Source: Doris montereyensis (Eukaryota; Mollusca; Gastropoda; Nudibranchia; Dorididae). Taken from it: a DNA stretch of 64,000 bases. Every line of letters begins with the position of its first letter. Positions within the stretch are counted from its first letter, which is position 1. Positions 40,901-55,900 of this stretch are shown one piece after another. The position numbers and the translations under genes were made by a program. The DNA lies in the NCBI GenBank assembly GCA_037039925.1, contig JAXRKP010000365.1, positions 72,501 through 136,500 on the forward strand. The letters run 5' to 3'. The notes beneath the pieces are model-generated. The model saw only the letters and a program-made list of their open reading frames with translations, was not told where the DNA came from and did not search any database.

Positions 40901-43900
40901 CACCCCTTCTATCAAGGTTTAATTTTCTTTATTATAAATTAAAATATTTTTTGCCCAGCATGTTGCCATCTCACAATTTACCCTCTAACCCCTTGAATAC
41001 ACTCATCTTATACATACCTCCATGGACAAAACCCTTTCCAGGCGTTCCAAAATAATCAGGGTAGTTTTCTGTACACTAACGTAGCAATCCTAAAAAATGA
41101 AATATAAAAAACAGCAAATTATTTGCAAAAATTAAAAACTTGTAACAAATAAATAAAAATTAAAAACCCCCATCAAAACAAAACTACCAAATGCCGAAAG
41201 CAAAGTCTTTTAACTCATTTTACAGGATGGAAAATATTTTGTCATAAAAAAAAGCAAGGCATATATGACTTGAAATGTTTGAAACAGAATTGAAATCTCA
41301 AGAAGATATTCTAAAACAAAAACGTAAAAATTTGCATCTGATCAAAGAGATTCATGGTTATGCTTGTATATGAAAAAAACCTCAAATGAATAAACCCATT
41401 TTGCCTTAAACTCGACCTACCTTAGGGCTGTTCTTGACTAGCTCCATCAAAGCCTCATAGGCGGCATTTCTTAAGTTGTGCTGGTTGCCATCAGTTCTGT
41501 ATGGGATAAACAAAAATTTCTTTACATTTCAAAACCCAAAACATAAAAATTAAGAATTGTTTACACTTTATAAATGGTTGAAGGGTAAAAGAAAACTCCC
41601 ATCTCTAAACTCAAAATCTACAGTACTTTCCATGGCATCATAATTCAAAGACTATATTTTACATTGCTGTAAGAGGAACGTCACTTGAAACACTATGCAA
41701 TCTTTAAAAAAAGCAAAACTAATTAATTAACTCATTCATGCATTATTTTGCTGACAACTCCGGCCTACTTTTCCGTTAACAAACTAAAGTTTGCATCAAC
41801 CAAAATCTCAAGTCGTCCTCAATTTTAATATCAATATACCTGAAACTTCCTGTCGATGAGTAGAGTGACATCGTGAACATGAGCCCAATGCTATCAAATC
41901 GCAGCTAACGTTAGTGACCACAAGAGCTGCATTTAGCTCTAGATCTAGACAGTACAAGAACACGTCGACTAACACCACGGCCAACCTACCGCCCTGTTAT
42001 CTCAGGACACATAAATTTTTCTACACGATTGACCCATTAAACAACACATCCGGGCTGGCAAAACACCATTTTTAATACACACCTAATTTCAAATGTCTTT
42101 CCCCTCTATAGATTTCAAACATGAAAGCATTTCAATTACACCAGATGTGAAAAATCAAACCAAATGTGTAGATGATCAAGAGGTGCCTCTCAGATGTAAC
42201 ATATAGCTGCTGACAGCACTCTCACTGCCAAACGGCAAGGTGTCAATTTCATCCACATCGGACAAGCAAACAAGGGTCATATGTCTAGCATAGGTCTTTA
42301 AAACTCAATCTTACTCTACCTGCCGGACAGCGTGGCGCCACAACACAATGTTTTGTAGAGGCAAAATGAACGATGGTCTAAAATCATCATTCCTCAACAC
42401 ACAATTGAATTTAATCGATGTCAATCAAATCAAACATGCACGTAGGTGAGTGAGGAAAATTCCATTTGCTTGCTTGTCAGGTAGAAAACGGATGGTCATT
42501 GACTTTATAACGTTCCTCTACCTGCAAGACTGATCTGTCCCTCGTCGCGGAGGGAAGACACCACGATGCCCTCATCTAACAATATGAGAAGAAAAGCGAT
42601 CTAGACATTGTCTCCGGGCACGTTTGTATATACATGTGTGTCTATATAAAGCATACTTTCTCTTGTGTTTAGGTTTAAATAGTCTGCTTTAGGTTTTCAT
42701 TGTATTCATTTTTAAAATCAAAAATAGCACTTGGATTAATTTTTTAAAAAGAGTACCTGTGAGTGAGGAAACTTTTTCATGGTCAGAATTTCCAGCCATT
42801 ACAATCAAAGGCCCTGGCAACATAGAGTACTGACCAAACCTAATAATACTGACTAAACACAGCATGGATTTGGATCTCAATTTTTTATTTGTAGAAATAT
42901 AGACTCACAATATTTAATTCTAACTGTAGAGGACTTAAAAATATAATTATTTCCCATTTCACTTAGAGAGGTTAATAATTTTTCGCACTTCAACATCATT
43001 CCGGATCCCAAGTATGGATGCCATAATTCGTCTCAGCACACACTCCGGGAATATTATAAAAAGGAAAACGCTAGTATGTGTATCAGAGAAAACGGGAAAA
43101 GAAAGAAGAATTTCAAAGGAGAATAAAGCTATCGTGAGACAGTACCTGTCCGCTGTTTGTAACAAGCGCTCCACAATGGTGGGGAAATATTTTGAAAGAC
43201 AATATGTTTCTGGTTCTGTTCCATCTTCAGGATGTTCAGCATTTTCATAGGCTGCTTCTGCCAAACTTGAAAAGGCCTGTGGAGAATGAAGAAGTCATAA
43301 AAATTCTAATTTTAAAAATGCTAATTGAAAGTAAGAGAATTAGGACAATGATAACTAGGAAAACTATGGAAACGATATGTCTTTACCTAATGAGCACAAC
43401 AAAAATCATGCCTTCCTCGCGACAAAGACCTACGTCTTAAGATGTTTAGCTTGAAAATATTTCTGTTAACCCTTTACAAAAAAAAACAAAACAAAGAGAA
43501 GAGCCAAATCATATGCAACATATCCAGAAATACAGCTGAGGAGAAACAAAGACAAAGCCAACATAAACAAACTTACCCAGCATACATTACTAGCAACGCG
43601 AGGCTCGCCACCAATCCGTCTACTAGAGTATTCAACAACTGTGTCAGGCAAGTCTCATGCAAGACAGACTCGGAAGAATTTCACAAACTCTACCAACTGT
43701 CCACGCAGCAGTATCCCGCACCACAACACTAGGATCCTTCAGAAGTTCAATCAACATGGGCATGGCTTGTCCAACGATAGGCTTCATTTTTTCAGGGTCC
43801 GGTCCCTCCAGTATTGAACCTGTCGAATGGGATTACATAGACATTAATAAGATAACACATTTGGGATATACTGTTTTCCTTTGATTTGATTTTACCCGCA

Positions 43901-46900
43901 TCCACGACTAAGGTGATCTCAGGGGGCTTCAATATGATTTTTAATTTTGCCTGGACTGCCTTGTAAACAGCCAAGGGATCTTTAACGTGCACAGAATGTT
44001 GTGATGTGCACACAGGACCTACTTTTTTTATCGTCCGTCTCCAATGGGACTAGGTGTCAATCCACCTACCTGGACCAGGGTGGGTAGATTTTGCTCCAAA
44101 GAAGTTTCAACCTGCCGGCGCTTAAAACCAAAACCGTTTGGTTGAAAGGTTGATACCTTGCCTTTTGACTACCAAATCCCCCTGCATTTGGGCAACTATC
44201 TACCCTCAGGCAGAAACTTCCAAATCCTGACTCTTAGTAGTACCTGCTCGATTGCCAGTTTTCTATTCTTTTTCTTCCCATTTTAAATAAAATCACAACG
44301 CAAACAGTCTCAGTTTATTTTATCGTGGAATAGGATGAACCAACCTACAACAAATTCAGGACATCATGTTAATATTAAGCAGTATCAATTCGCCTTCTGT
44401 TTCATTGAAATTTTCACAAAAGTTCAAAATAGACAAATTTAGCCAGAGATTCAATTTGAGGACCAGTACCAGCACCCCCCCCCAAGAAGGACCTACCAGG
44501 AGCACTGTAAACCACCCCTTGTCATAACAAATACTGAAACAGCAATTCTACTTGAACTGTCAAGGTGGAATATTTCTTTCAAACCTCTCAATCTGGGTTT
44601 TTAAGATTTTCAAAAAATGTGGCAAGTATACAAGAATGCAAAATCCAACAAAACAAATGACGTGAACACATTCCTACCAAATGCCATGACTGCTGCATCC
44701 CTGAATCTCCAGTCAGCGTGCCGAATGTTGTCGCGAACAAACGGTAGAACGTGTGACACCACATCGTCTTCACAGCAAGTAGCCATGAGCATAAGACAAA
44801 CACCAGCTGCTTTGCATGGATTCCATTCGTCGTCATCATCAAATTCCTCCTGTATAATCAAACATAGAAGATTAAATATTAGCCACTTTGGGTCTGTCAT
44901 ACTTAAGGCAAAAAATACATATTATATCTACAACGAATGCATTTCAACAAACACATCAACCTATTTTGCACACAGTTAAAAAATTCCACATTAGGATCAG
45001 AATAAGAGTCCCGCAGAAAAGGATAACAAAAAGTAAAAAAGTATGACTTAATTTCATAGTTTAACAGTTTCCGATATTATCTGCTCCATTTTTTACTTTT
45101 TGAGATTAACGTGACATATGTGAGGAAATTGAAGTTTTGTCTTGATATGCCACCATGATTGTATGTTCCTCTCAATAAATTTTTAAAAATGACATTGAGA
45201 AAAAAAACAAAACAAATAAGAAACAAAACAAACAAAAACGGAAAAAAATAATATGTCATCAACAAGGATTAACAAAGAGCATCACAGGTCTACGTATTGT
45301 CATATCACAAATAACGACATTGGTCAATTCATTTGATCATACACAAAAATTGTACCTGCTTTGTGAGTGTCACTAACAAAATGGGGACAAGATACTGCAG
45401 GGCTCCTTTGCATAAAACATACTGGTGCGCTCAGGAGGACGTCCTTGTTCATTTGCCTGTGAACGTGAATACATTGGTGATTATAAATCTTTCCATTTCA
45501 TCACAGTACGCTTGGTCATATAGCATTTAGGAGGTGTATGTGTGCGTGGTGACAATTTTTGGCTCACATTTTCAATTGTTAGATTTTATACCTTTCTAGT
45601 TCTCACGTCCTTTTACTCATGGATTTAGCAGGATTAAGTTTATATGGCCATTTTTTACACTACAAATTGATATTATAATATGAAATTAGGTAATTGCAAA
45701 ATAAGATAAAAGTGAAACGAAATTACTTATCATTAACAGGGAATATTCGTCCCACAACCCTTCTACAAAATATTGTCTGAAAACGACCGTATCAAACGGT
45801 ATAAGAGGAAAACAACCCCAAACATAAGAGTTTGATTGTTTAGCTAGCAAAACAATGTAAAATTTAACAGATGCCCATATGCCGCCACTCTAAATGCTAA
45901 ACATTCGAACTCGACAGTATGGCAAAAGTATGGTGACTGTGGGATGTGATAATGTGAGAGCAAGAGAAACAGGAAGCAGCTGTGAGGGAAAAAGTGTCGC
46001 AAATGGAGGAAAGAGACAAACCAGGAGGCGCTTGGAAGAAAATTGATCCAGAGCTTAAATTGATTGATGACTGAGAAAGTTTTCACATCCATCAAGAAAA
46101 ATCAAAGGACAAACATTGTTGTGTAAAGCTCAGGAAATCGAGACTGTGGATCATGACTTAATTCTAAACATAGAGGTTTATATATCTTACGATTTATTAC
46201 ATCTACTGTTCTCTTGTAAAAAAACAAAAAACAAATAACATTTAGATGTGATTGTTTCCAAAAGTTCAAACACAACATGGTAGAAATTGCAAAACATCTT
46301 CAAGCAAGCATGAGAATTAAAAGAGACTGCACAACTAAAACAAATAATAACAGTAAGAAAGAGAGTGGACATTAAACTTGTATACCTCTGATAATTCAAT
46401 GGCCAAATCAACTTCCTCATCGCAGACTGTTGACCAAAATTCAATTCCCTGCAGTGATATCTCATCATTCTCGTGTTCCATGGCATCAACAGTGATCTGA
46501 AATACATAAAATACCAGTAGAAGATTTTTCTTCTTCTTCCAGAATCTACTTACCATTAGCATTACAAAATGGATTATCTCACGGCATGATCTGATATCAA
46601 AGATTAAAATATGAAGATGTCTTGGTGTATTCAGAAGTTTTAACAACCACAAGTTACAAAGAATTCTACCTGACCCAGGGTGTCCAGCAAAAAGTCAACT
46701 GAAAATTTCCTACCTCAACACAAAAAATCCTACCTAGGAAATGAAATGCTCTCCCTATGCGAGAAACGGCGAACATCGTAAATATTTCCAATTTCAACGC
46801 ATTATCATAAATTGTCAATTCAAATGAATGACTTTTAGTGCATCTCAATGAAATGAAAAGTGATCACATATTTCTTTAATGTTTCACTTTGGATTAATAA

Positions 46901-49900
46901 TATTTCAGCATTTTTCTACACTTCTGAAGAAAAAAATAATTCTGATAGCTGATAGTAGTGATAGATTTACCCCTATCATTTTACAAAACATGTAAACAGT
47001 GCAAAAAGGAATTTTTTATTTTTTTTAACCCTTTCGAAAACTAAATCAAACACAAGAGTGACAATGAATGTCATAGCCTGAACACACACACAAATACTTA
47101 CTCAGTCTACTGAGAAGAAAATGAGGTTTGGGAGGCTTTTTCTCCAACTTGAACTCTGCCAATTATAAATCTTCTTCTGTTCTACTTTTAACCACCCCCC
47201 CCCCGTCTCTCTTTTTCTTTCTCAGGATCAAAACTTAAAACTGGATCTAGATCCCCCTCCCTAGTAAAAATCTCCATTGTATTGGCAACCGCCCACCCAC
47301 TCTTTCTTTCTTCTTCAATAAAACCGGAATCTAGATCTAAATCTAGCATAGTACATGATTGCCTTCTTCCCGGTTCTCGGGTTCTACCCTTTCCCACCCA
47401 TATTTACACTGTAGTGGAAGACACATTCGTTCTCTTTCTCTTCGGATACCGTATGTCAGACTCAGTCGCCTCTTGTTTAGCCATCATATGTTTAGCCCCT
47501 CCCCACCTCTATATGTTTTCCCATCATCCATTCTTCATTTGCCTTTAGGTCATCCGTTTACTCCCGACTCTCCATATATACTCTCTCTCTCCCACCTCTA
47601 TTCTTGCCCTCCGTCTCTCTTTGATCAACGTGCACCACGCACACACACGACATTCTCAATATCTCCAGAGTAAAAGTCAAATTGAAGAAAGGAGGCTGGG
47701 CCGTAAATACACAGTTCATTGTATTAGTATAGGCGCTAAAACTAAAGACAGTATTGAAAACTTTGTGTCGAAATCCGATACTAATTCCCCAGGCAAACTT
47801 TATAATTTTAAAGAAGGTATCGGAATCGTTTAGTTTCAACATGAAAGAATCGCCAGACAGCAAAGCATGCATGACCGGAAATGGATGACAAAATGATGAT
47901 TCATTGTCCACAAACTTATTCGCATTTTCCCATTTCGTGGTGCCGATAACTGTTCATGTCTACTTCGATTTCCCTGATTTTCTCTCAAGTTGGTCCTCAA
48001 TATATCATTTTCCCTGGTATTTTTGACCGGGAAACATTTTTTTCATTTTCAAGGATTTCCCTGATGCAGGGGAACCCTGTTTTTACTACCTGAGCCCCAT
48101 TTCCAACTCGTTTTCCTACCCATCAATTTCCGACTTGAGTGTGAAAAATCCAACATATTTCCGACCTTGCTGGACACCCTGCTGACCCATTGAATGACCC
48201 GTAGCCAAAATAAACCTTACAACAAAAAAAGGGGAAAAAACTCAAGGAACTGTATTTTTCTTCTTATACATTAATACAGAAAATACAAGCTAATATCCTT
48301 TACACACAAAAAAAAAAGAGAAAAGAAGCACCAACCCAACTCTACTACCACCCACTTTAACACACATCTTCCAGACTTCAGAAAAAGCAAGATCACTGGA
48401 AATCAACGCCTTTCTATCTGAAATAACTACTTTGAGTATATTTGACAGGGTTTTGGTCTACTTACTGTAACAAGTCCATTCTCCAAACTTAAGAAAGACA
48501 AATTTCTAGAATAATAATTAATTTTTGATCAGATTAAATAGGTTCAATACACTGTGCCCCCCCCCCCACTATTTTAAAAAAAACCTTCTCTTTAATGAAT
48601 ATGGAGAGGGCTACTTACAGCAAACAAAGCAGGTCCCATGTAGTGAGTCATGTATATATAATACAGCGACATGATTTTCACCAAACATTGCAGCGCAGCG
48701 ACCCGTACCTGTGGGAACAAAGTAGATATATCCTGATCAACCATTGAATTCAATTCAATCTATACAGGAACAAACTCTCACAACATTCCATCGCCATTTA
48801 AATTATCGAAAGAGCAACAACATGGGCAAACAGCACAAAGACAGATTCAAATAAGTGGCTAAAAAGAAAATATCTGGATATCAAAAGTATATAATATAAT
48901 TATATACAATGTTACAAGTATTAATGATTAATTTCCGTGTTTATTTCTATAAGATCCAAATGGGTGACAACTTCTACTTAAAACTACTCAAAGTTTAAAA
49001 AAACAAAACAACAGAACATTGATTACTTAGGCCAATTATTAACCAGTATCACAGTTATAGACTTATCAGACAGAGATGGTATTTATCTATGTTCAACTTA
49101 CTCTTGTGTCCGTTGATTGAGTAGCCTCACAGACAACCTGCATAATCAAGTGGCGTTCTGACTGTTTGAGAAAGAAACAATAAGGTTAATCTAAATCAGC
49201 AGTTTGGATTGAAAATCTCACAATGTAAGGACACATTATTAAAGCTGTCCTGTAAAAACTACAGAAACGGCCAATTATTTACCTGATTCGACGTCCCAAG
49301 TTTAAAATAGAAATGATAGGCATGAAGACAAACAAGATTCTTCTTGAACACACATGTCAGGCAAGCTGAAATTTGGGAGCGGAAATCCCACAAATACCAA
49401 GGAAGCTCGCTTTTTGAATCTCACTGTGTGAGAGAGGTTTTACTTTGACTTAAATGTCAGATAGAAAACGGGAATTTCCAGTGTCCTTGTTGAATGCAAT
49501 AACTTTTGACAGAACTTCCTTATAGCTACTGTGAGGAAAGCCGAGATTTCAAAAGCAGTTGATTTGACTAAACTCAAGTGAAATAAAAATGGGGATATAC
49601 CTTTGTTGAATGTAATGATTTTTTACAGATAATTCTATAGCTCCTTTGTGGTAAAGGCAGAGATTTCCAAAACCAGTTGAAATAAAAACGAGGATTTCCA
49701 GCGTCTTTCATGAATGCAATGATTTTTGGCAGATCATTCTATAGCTACTGTGGGGAAAAGGCCAAGCGTCCGAAACCAGTTGATGAGACTAATTGGAATA
49801 TACCCCATTCATCTTATGCACTGCCCCGTATGCATTGTTTCATTGAAATTTCCCCATCCACCACAGGCACTCATCAAGGAGATAAAGAGGAAAGCCAAGG

Positions 49901-52900
49901 CCATGAAGTCAGTCAACATCATTGGCGACAGGTGGTGGTGAGTCAGTAAGTCAAGTCCACCATATGCAATGATATTAGAACAGCAAGATGACAGATAGGT
50001 AACAGAGTCAAATAAAAGAAGTAGGACAGCAGCACCAACCAACTGTCCAAAAATGACAGAGCAAAATAACAGGCAAGAGCAGCGGAATAAAATAAAATAA
50101 ACGGAGAACCCAGTAGTGGTACTAGCTCATAAACTACTCGCTTCAAAGTCCAGAGTGGATAATTGAATGTAAGCAAAATTATGATACTAGTAAGAACACA
50201 AGACAAATAAAAATATTCTTATAACGACAATTTAAAAACACTAAAAACCCAAAATTCTTCAAAGATGGCAACAATATACAATAACCTGCCTTCAAACCTT
50301 TGAATTGTAACAGTTGAGAAGTCGTGATAATTTTCACTCTACTTACCTCTTTGTCAAAGTTTGCCTTGGTAAACTCCAATGAGTTCAAAAGTGCATTGGT
50401 GGCAGCAAGTCTTACATTGTTGCTGAATGAAAAGAATGAAAATTGTGAAATGTGAGGGAAATAGAAATGTCAAGTCATGAAAATTAATGTGGGGACATTT
50501 ACAACAAAAAGTTTATGAGCACATTTTGTTTCAGGCGAAGTTCATCTTCATAAAAAAATCCTAAGATATAACTGCTATATGTGCAGAAATTATACCACAT
50601 GGGAAAGTGAAACTTGGCACATAGATGTAAATAATCCTACAATTTTGCATGAGCACAATATTTATTCATTAAAATAGATTGGAGTAAAATCATAAAACAT
50701 GGTTTTTATCACCTTTAGCTCCTTAACTTATGACGAAAGCAGATAAAACTATTTTTGGTAAAACTTACCTAGGCTCTTCTTTTTTTCATGGCATGTACAA
50801 TGGCTGTCAAAATCTCATTGGATTGTGGTTGAAGAATCTCTGGATCCTGCAATAAAATAGACACGTTTACATTTTATTTGTATTGTTAATAATAACCTTG
50901 ACCATACACAATTTCTTTGGTTAGAGACAAATGTATTAAAAAGGAAGTGAGAAAGGAAAACAAGAACAAAAACACAAGCCACTCAACTCTTTGCACTCCC
51001 ATCTCCCATAGAGCATTCTATTTGGCTGTCTGGGCTGAGATAAACTCATAGATACTAGATAAACTCATAGATACTGAGTTTTCAAGAATAGCTTCAGGAC
51101 AATGCAAACTCTGAGCACATCCTATAAATGCTATGGCTCAAGCCAAATTTTGGCATCAAGTCATTTTTCTTTTGAGCTAATGGAATTTTCCATATCAAGA
51201 ACAGGGGCATGCATCAAGGTCCAAATCAAAGCCATGGGAAAAGGTTCATGTGAAAACTATATATCCTAATTGTATGGCACGATCATGTATCAACTGCTGT
51301 GTCATGTAGTTCACAATTTCTCACTGGCTGCTAGCCAAAGCCAAAAGGATCAGAAACATTCCTTATTATCAGCCCAAATATGAATGATTACAAAAATATT
51401 ACAGTATACCATCATTACTGAGAAAATTCACTCAAATTGCCGTGCGGTTGACTGAAAGGGGAAAGTATATCATTATAAAATAAAACGAAGAGAATAATCT
51501 GTCTTCAGAAGTTGTTTCATAGAAAAAAATATACTCACAATGTCTTGACAGATATAGCCTACAGCCTCTAGTGTAGACTCCTTCATCATTTCGGTGCTGT
51601 TAGGGTTGATGACATTGCTGGTCATACAGTTGATCAAGTCTCGCCACAAAGAATGAGGAAGCTCAGCACATGCGATATAGGCCACACATTGAGCAGCTGA
51701 GCTTGGACCATTTTTTCTGTTCCCAAAGTGTCCAAAACCTTAAAATTTGGATGAATAATATCTTGGTAAAAAACAACTTTGAGATATAGGAAAAGTGTTT
51801 CTTAATTCTTGCTGGAATTTAACAAGACTTGAACTTTACAAAATATTTTTCTTGTTTGAATTAATCAAAACTTTCATTGTAAACACAACGTCACAAAACA
51901 AACAATAGTGGGAATTCGGGCAGCAATGGCAGAGTTCTTATGTAAAATACATGGCGTTCTGCTCTTAATTATTTTCTAGTTGTGAAGGTACATCTCAAGC
52001 TTTGATATATAGATGAACTCCTTTTTCTCTCTTTAAATGAAAGACTGATAAAACATTTATGAATCTATGACTCAACCTCATTAATCTAACTTTAAAGCAA
52101 TGCACTTTACCAAATCACACAATCGGACTAATTCTTCAAATTAATACGAAATTGAAATATAATTGTATTTTTGTTACAAAAACAAACGATCAATTACATT
52201 TTGTTTGATGTGATTCCTGACGTCTTCTGAAATCTGTAACCATCTTTGCTGATGTTGAAGCTTGACTGCACTGTCTTTGGAATAGAGAGCATTTTTGAGC
52301 TGGAGACCAGCCTGCATCCCGAGCAACAGGGCTGTTACCACCATGTTTAAGAACGTCACTGAGAGATAAAAGTAACTGGGGCTGTAAGAAAAATGAAACT
52401 TTACATTAGTTTTATTGCAATTGTGAATTTTGAAATCTAACACATTGATAAAAAATAAAAAAAAGGTTCTTAATGGTAGAATTATTCAACATTTTTTAGA
52501 TAGTTTTCTCTTCTACTAGTTAAGTAGAATTCCCGTGATTTTCTTCTATATTTATCGCTATAATATACTTGTTGCTCAATAAGCTTAAATATTACATATA
52601 AATACTTCCAACAAATTAAGGGGCGTCCTACTGAATTTTCACTTTTTTCCCTAATGCATTTTTGGCTAATTTTTTCCTGCCAATGTGTTGCTTGCATCTA
52701 AGTTACTATGTAAATGTAAAAATTTTTGGGGAAAATTATTCGGTTTTGTTATGGTAACGGCGGACATGTTGAATTTTAATGCCGAAATTTAAAATCTTAA
52801 AATCTCAAAAAGTATATGGGCTAGCAATGAAATTCTTTTCAGATATATTCTTTAAACCCTTAAATAAGGAGTAAGATATATTTAATTTATCTCAGCTGTT

Positions 52901-55900
52901 TTTAAATGTGCTTAAAAAAATCAGTATTTTATTAAAAAATAACTATTACTAAATTTTGTAATATTTTGATTTTAAAGGTGCACAAAAGATATGAAAATCA
53001 AAATAAACCAGTGAAAATCTCTAGTTCCCAATAAAAATACCAGTCTAGCTGTGTACCAAATTTCAACACTCTGGCATGAATACGTTCTGAGATTTTAAGA
53101 TTTTAAAAACGTTGTATGCTAGAAATCACATCTTTTGAGAAAAACGGGTTTGAAAATTCAACTTTCTTCAGAATGATACAGCCATATTAAAGTTGGCCAT
53201 AGAATTAGTACCTTTTCAGGCTTTATATAAAAAAATCAACTGATGTACTCGATTCTAAAGATGTTGAAGTAGCATTCTAGAGTGGATTTGGAAAATGGGT
53301 ATTATGAGCCCAAGACTCTACTAAACGCTGTTACAGCTCACCCGGACGCCCCCTAAGGCTTTGAGCAGATTAAATGCACAATACATCTTTGATAAAATGA
53401 TGCTTGGGGCTAGTAGTAGTAGCCAACCATTTGTTTTCAATCTCATGCCTATTTTACAAGACACTACAAAAGTTCATTATATAATAATTTAGACTTGCAA
53501 GATTCTGTGAGGCTGCAGTTTCTAAAAATTGTTGTGCACTCTCCAATTCATGGGTATCTGTAAAAAGCAAGAGAGAAAGGAAAAACGAAGTTCTATGAAT
53601 ACCATTTTAGTGATAAGAAGTTCACAGCCAGGTTTATTGGTTTTTCTATCTAAAATTTTACTGCAAATTATGGATAAAAAAAAAAGAAAAGACATACAAG
53701 AGGGATACCTGAAAAGTGTCATCTAAAAATAGTCAATTCAAATGTCAATAATGTAAAAGCAAGAGAGAAAGGAAAAACGAAGTTCTATGAATACCATTTT
53801 AGTGATAAGCAGTTCACAGCCAGGTTTATTGGTTTTTCTATCTAAAATTTTACTGCAAATTATGGATAAAAAAAAAGAAAAGACATACAAGAGGGATACC
53901 TGAAAACTGTCATCTAAAAATAGTCAATTCAAATGTCAATATATAGGCGCTCCAATGATACCGTTACCTGATTCTATACTCTGTCATACAGAGTCAATTT
54001 CCTCTTTCAATAGTTCTAATCTTTTATTTATAATATTCTTCAACACCACTATTTTTGTCTCATTTTATTTTGTCTCAACCTTTGCCTTTCAATCTGCTCT
54101 GAATCGCTGCATTCAAAACACTATGAAATTCAACCTTGCTTTGGACTAATGTGAATAGTCTGAAGAATACTTAGACAGTGCAGCAAAGTCTGTCATCTCC
54201 TAACAAAACATAATATTGCATGTATGATTACTAGAACAAAATACTTCTTCAAAACCCCCCAGTTCCCAAAATTTAAACACAGCTTTTACACGAGTTCTGG
54301 AGTTTGAAAAATACACATTTTCAAAAGAAATATGACAATAAGTGACAACTCCACTAATAAAGACAGAACAAACTGTCTTTATTAGTGGAGTTGTCACTTA
54401 TTGTCATATTTCTCCATGGACTAGGTGGCATGACCAATTCAACAATAACCAAAACAAACAGAAAGTTGTGACGTTTTGTGTGTGTGACGTTTTGTGGTTT
54501 AGACCCCTTCTATAATTGTTATCTCTTGGTTTGTTCTATCGACAAACATGGCTCATCTCATAGCCATCATTTTGAAAACATGGCTTGATGGATTTACAAA
54601 CTTGTAACAAGAAACGAAGACAAGGAGAGGAGATTATAAAACAAAATTGAAATGAAATAAAGAATTAAGACAGGGAATGGAATATGTGGAGCCAGGCGGA
54701 AAGTATGAAGAAATCGTGGAAACGGAAGAGAGAAAGAGCCCTAGAAGAAGCAGCAAAGGAGATAGAGGAGAAGAAGAAGTACGAAACATCCACTAATGGA
54801 ATTGTACTACCATCTTTTCAGCTATTTTCTAGTATAACATTTCAAGCATAATTGAGACCAGCCAAACCAGACCTGCCTAGTTTCAACCTCAAAATTTAGT
54901 AACAGCTCCCTCATGTTTCGTAATTTCAAATGAAAATTAGTAACAACCTTGACATTGAGGAATCTGGGTCTGAATATCAATCTAAGTAACCATTTAACCG
55001 TATAATTTAACCCTAATCAAAAGCTTGCTCCATCCCCAAATACCTCTTTTGTAAAAATTCAATGGTTATATTTCTTGCAAGTGATGTTTTTTTAGTCAAG
55101 GGACATAACTGTGAAAATTCTCAGTCGCATGCCAGTGATGCAGCACTACCCAGGTCAGTCCAGCGAGAGTTACCTGGCGTTTATTTAGTGACGTAAAGCT
55201 TGGGCAATAAGACGTGAAGTCTGTGTTTGTGGTCAGCTCTACCACAGATGTGAAGTCCACAGCTGTTGCCTTACCGTTCATGACTTGCAAACTCCAGATT
55301 TTTAGGTGGATGAATACCGATACTGTTTTGGTCGGGTTTTTTAAATTCTGTGATTGTACGTCGTTATATCTTTTTGTTTTATGATGGGTTTTTGTGTGTA
55401 ACACTGTAACAATCTACTAAAAGCAATAAACTATATAGCTTATATAACGAGTAAGGATGCAATAAGTATAGACCGATTTGCCCACACAGAGAGAGAGAGA
55501 GAGAGTTTTCTCCGGCACACGCCCGCCGTCCCATCAGCACTCCGGACCTATACCCACCCCCAACTATTTACAGACAGTCACACAGAGCATCATGAAAGTG
55601 TTCCAAGATCTCGATTCTCTCTGCCCAATCACTACATTGGAGCAAACTTGTTGTCTATCGATCGACAATTGCTTCATGGAATTCAGGATGGGATGGGGTG
55701 ATTCGATTACCCACATCCACAACTAAGGTGATTTCGGGGTTTTTGGTAGGATTTTTAATTCTGCCCTAACATGCTCGAACCCACTACCTTTGCCTCTGGA
55801 CTACCGAGTCTCCTGGGATGGGGTGAAAGCTGAGAAATCTTGAACTCTACTTAAACCTGGGCTACTGGTATTATTTTCTCTCTCTTCTTTAAATGCGTTT

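Noticed and set aside
52174..52443. Alternative reading [18 protein letters not shown] for importin beta exon 3 without a frame break
   Set aside because: It would avoid an indel but loses the conserved [13 protein letters not shown] segment and does not fit exon 2 in length; the broken-frame reading matches the family far better.
54327..54412. Rho-independent terminator
   Set aside because: Wrong kind of genome, stem far too long and no T tract requirement applies; treated as a hairpin repeat.
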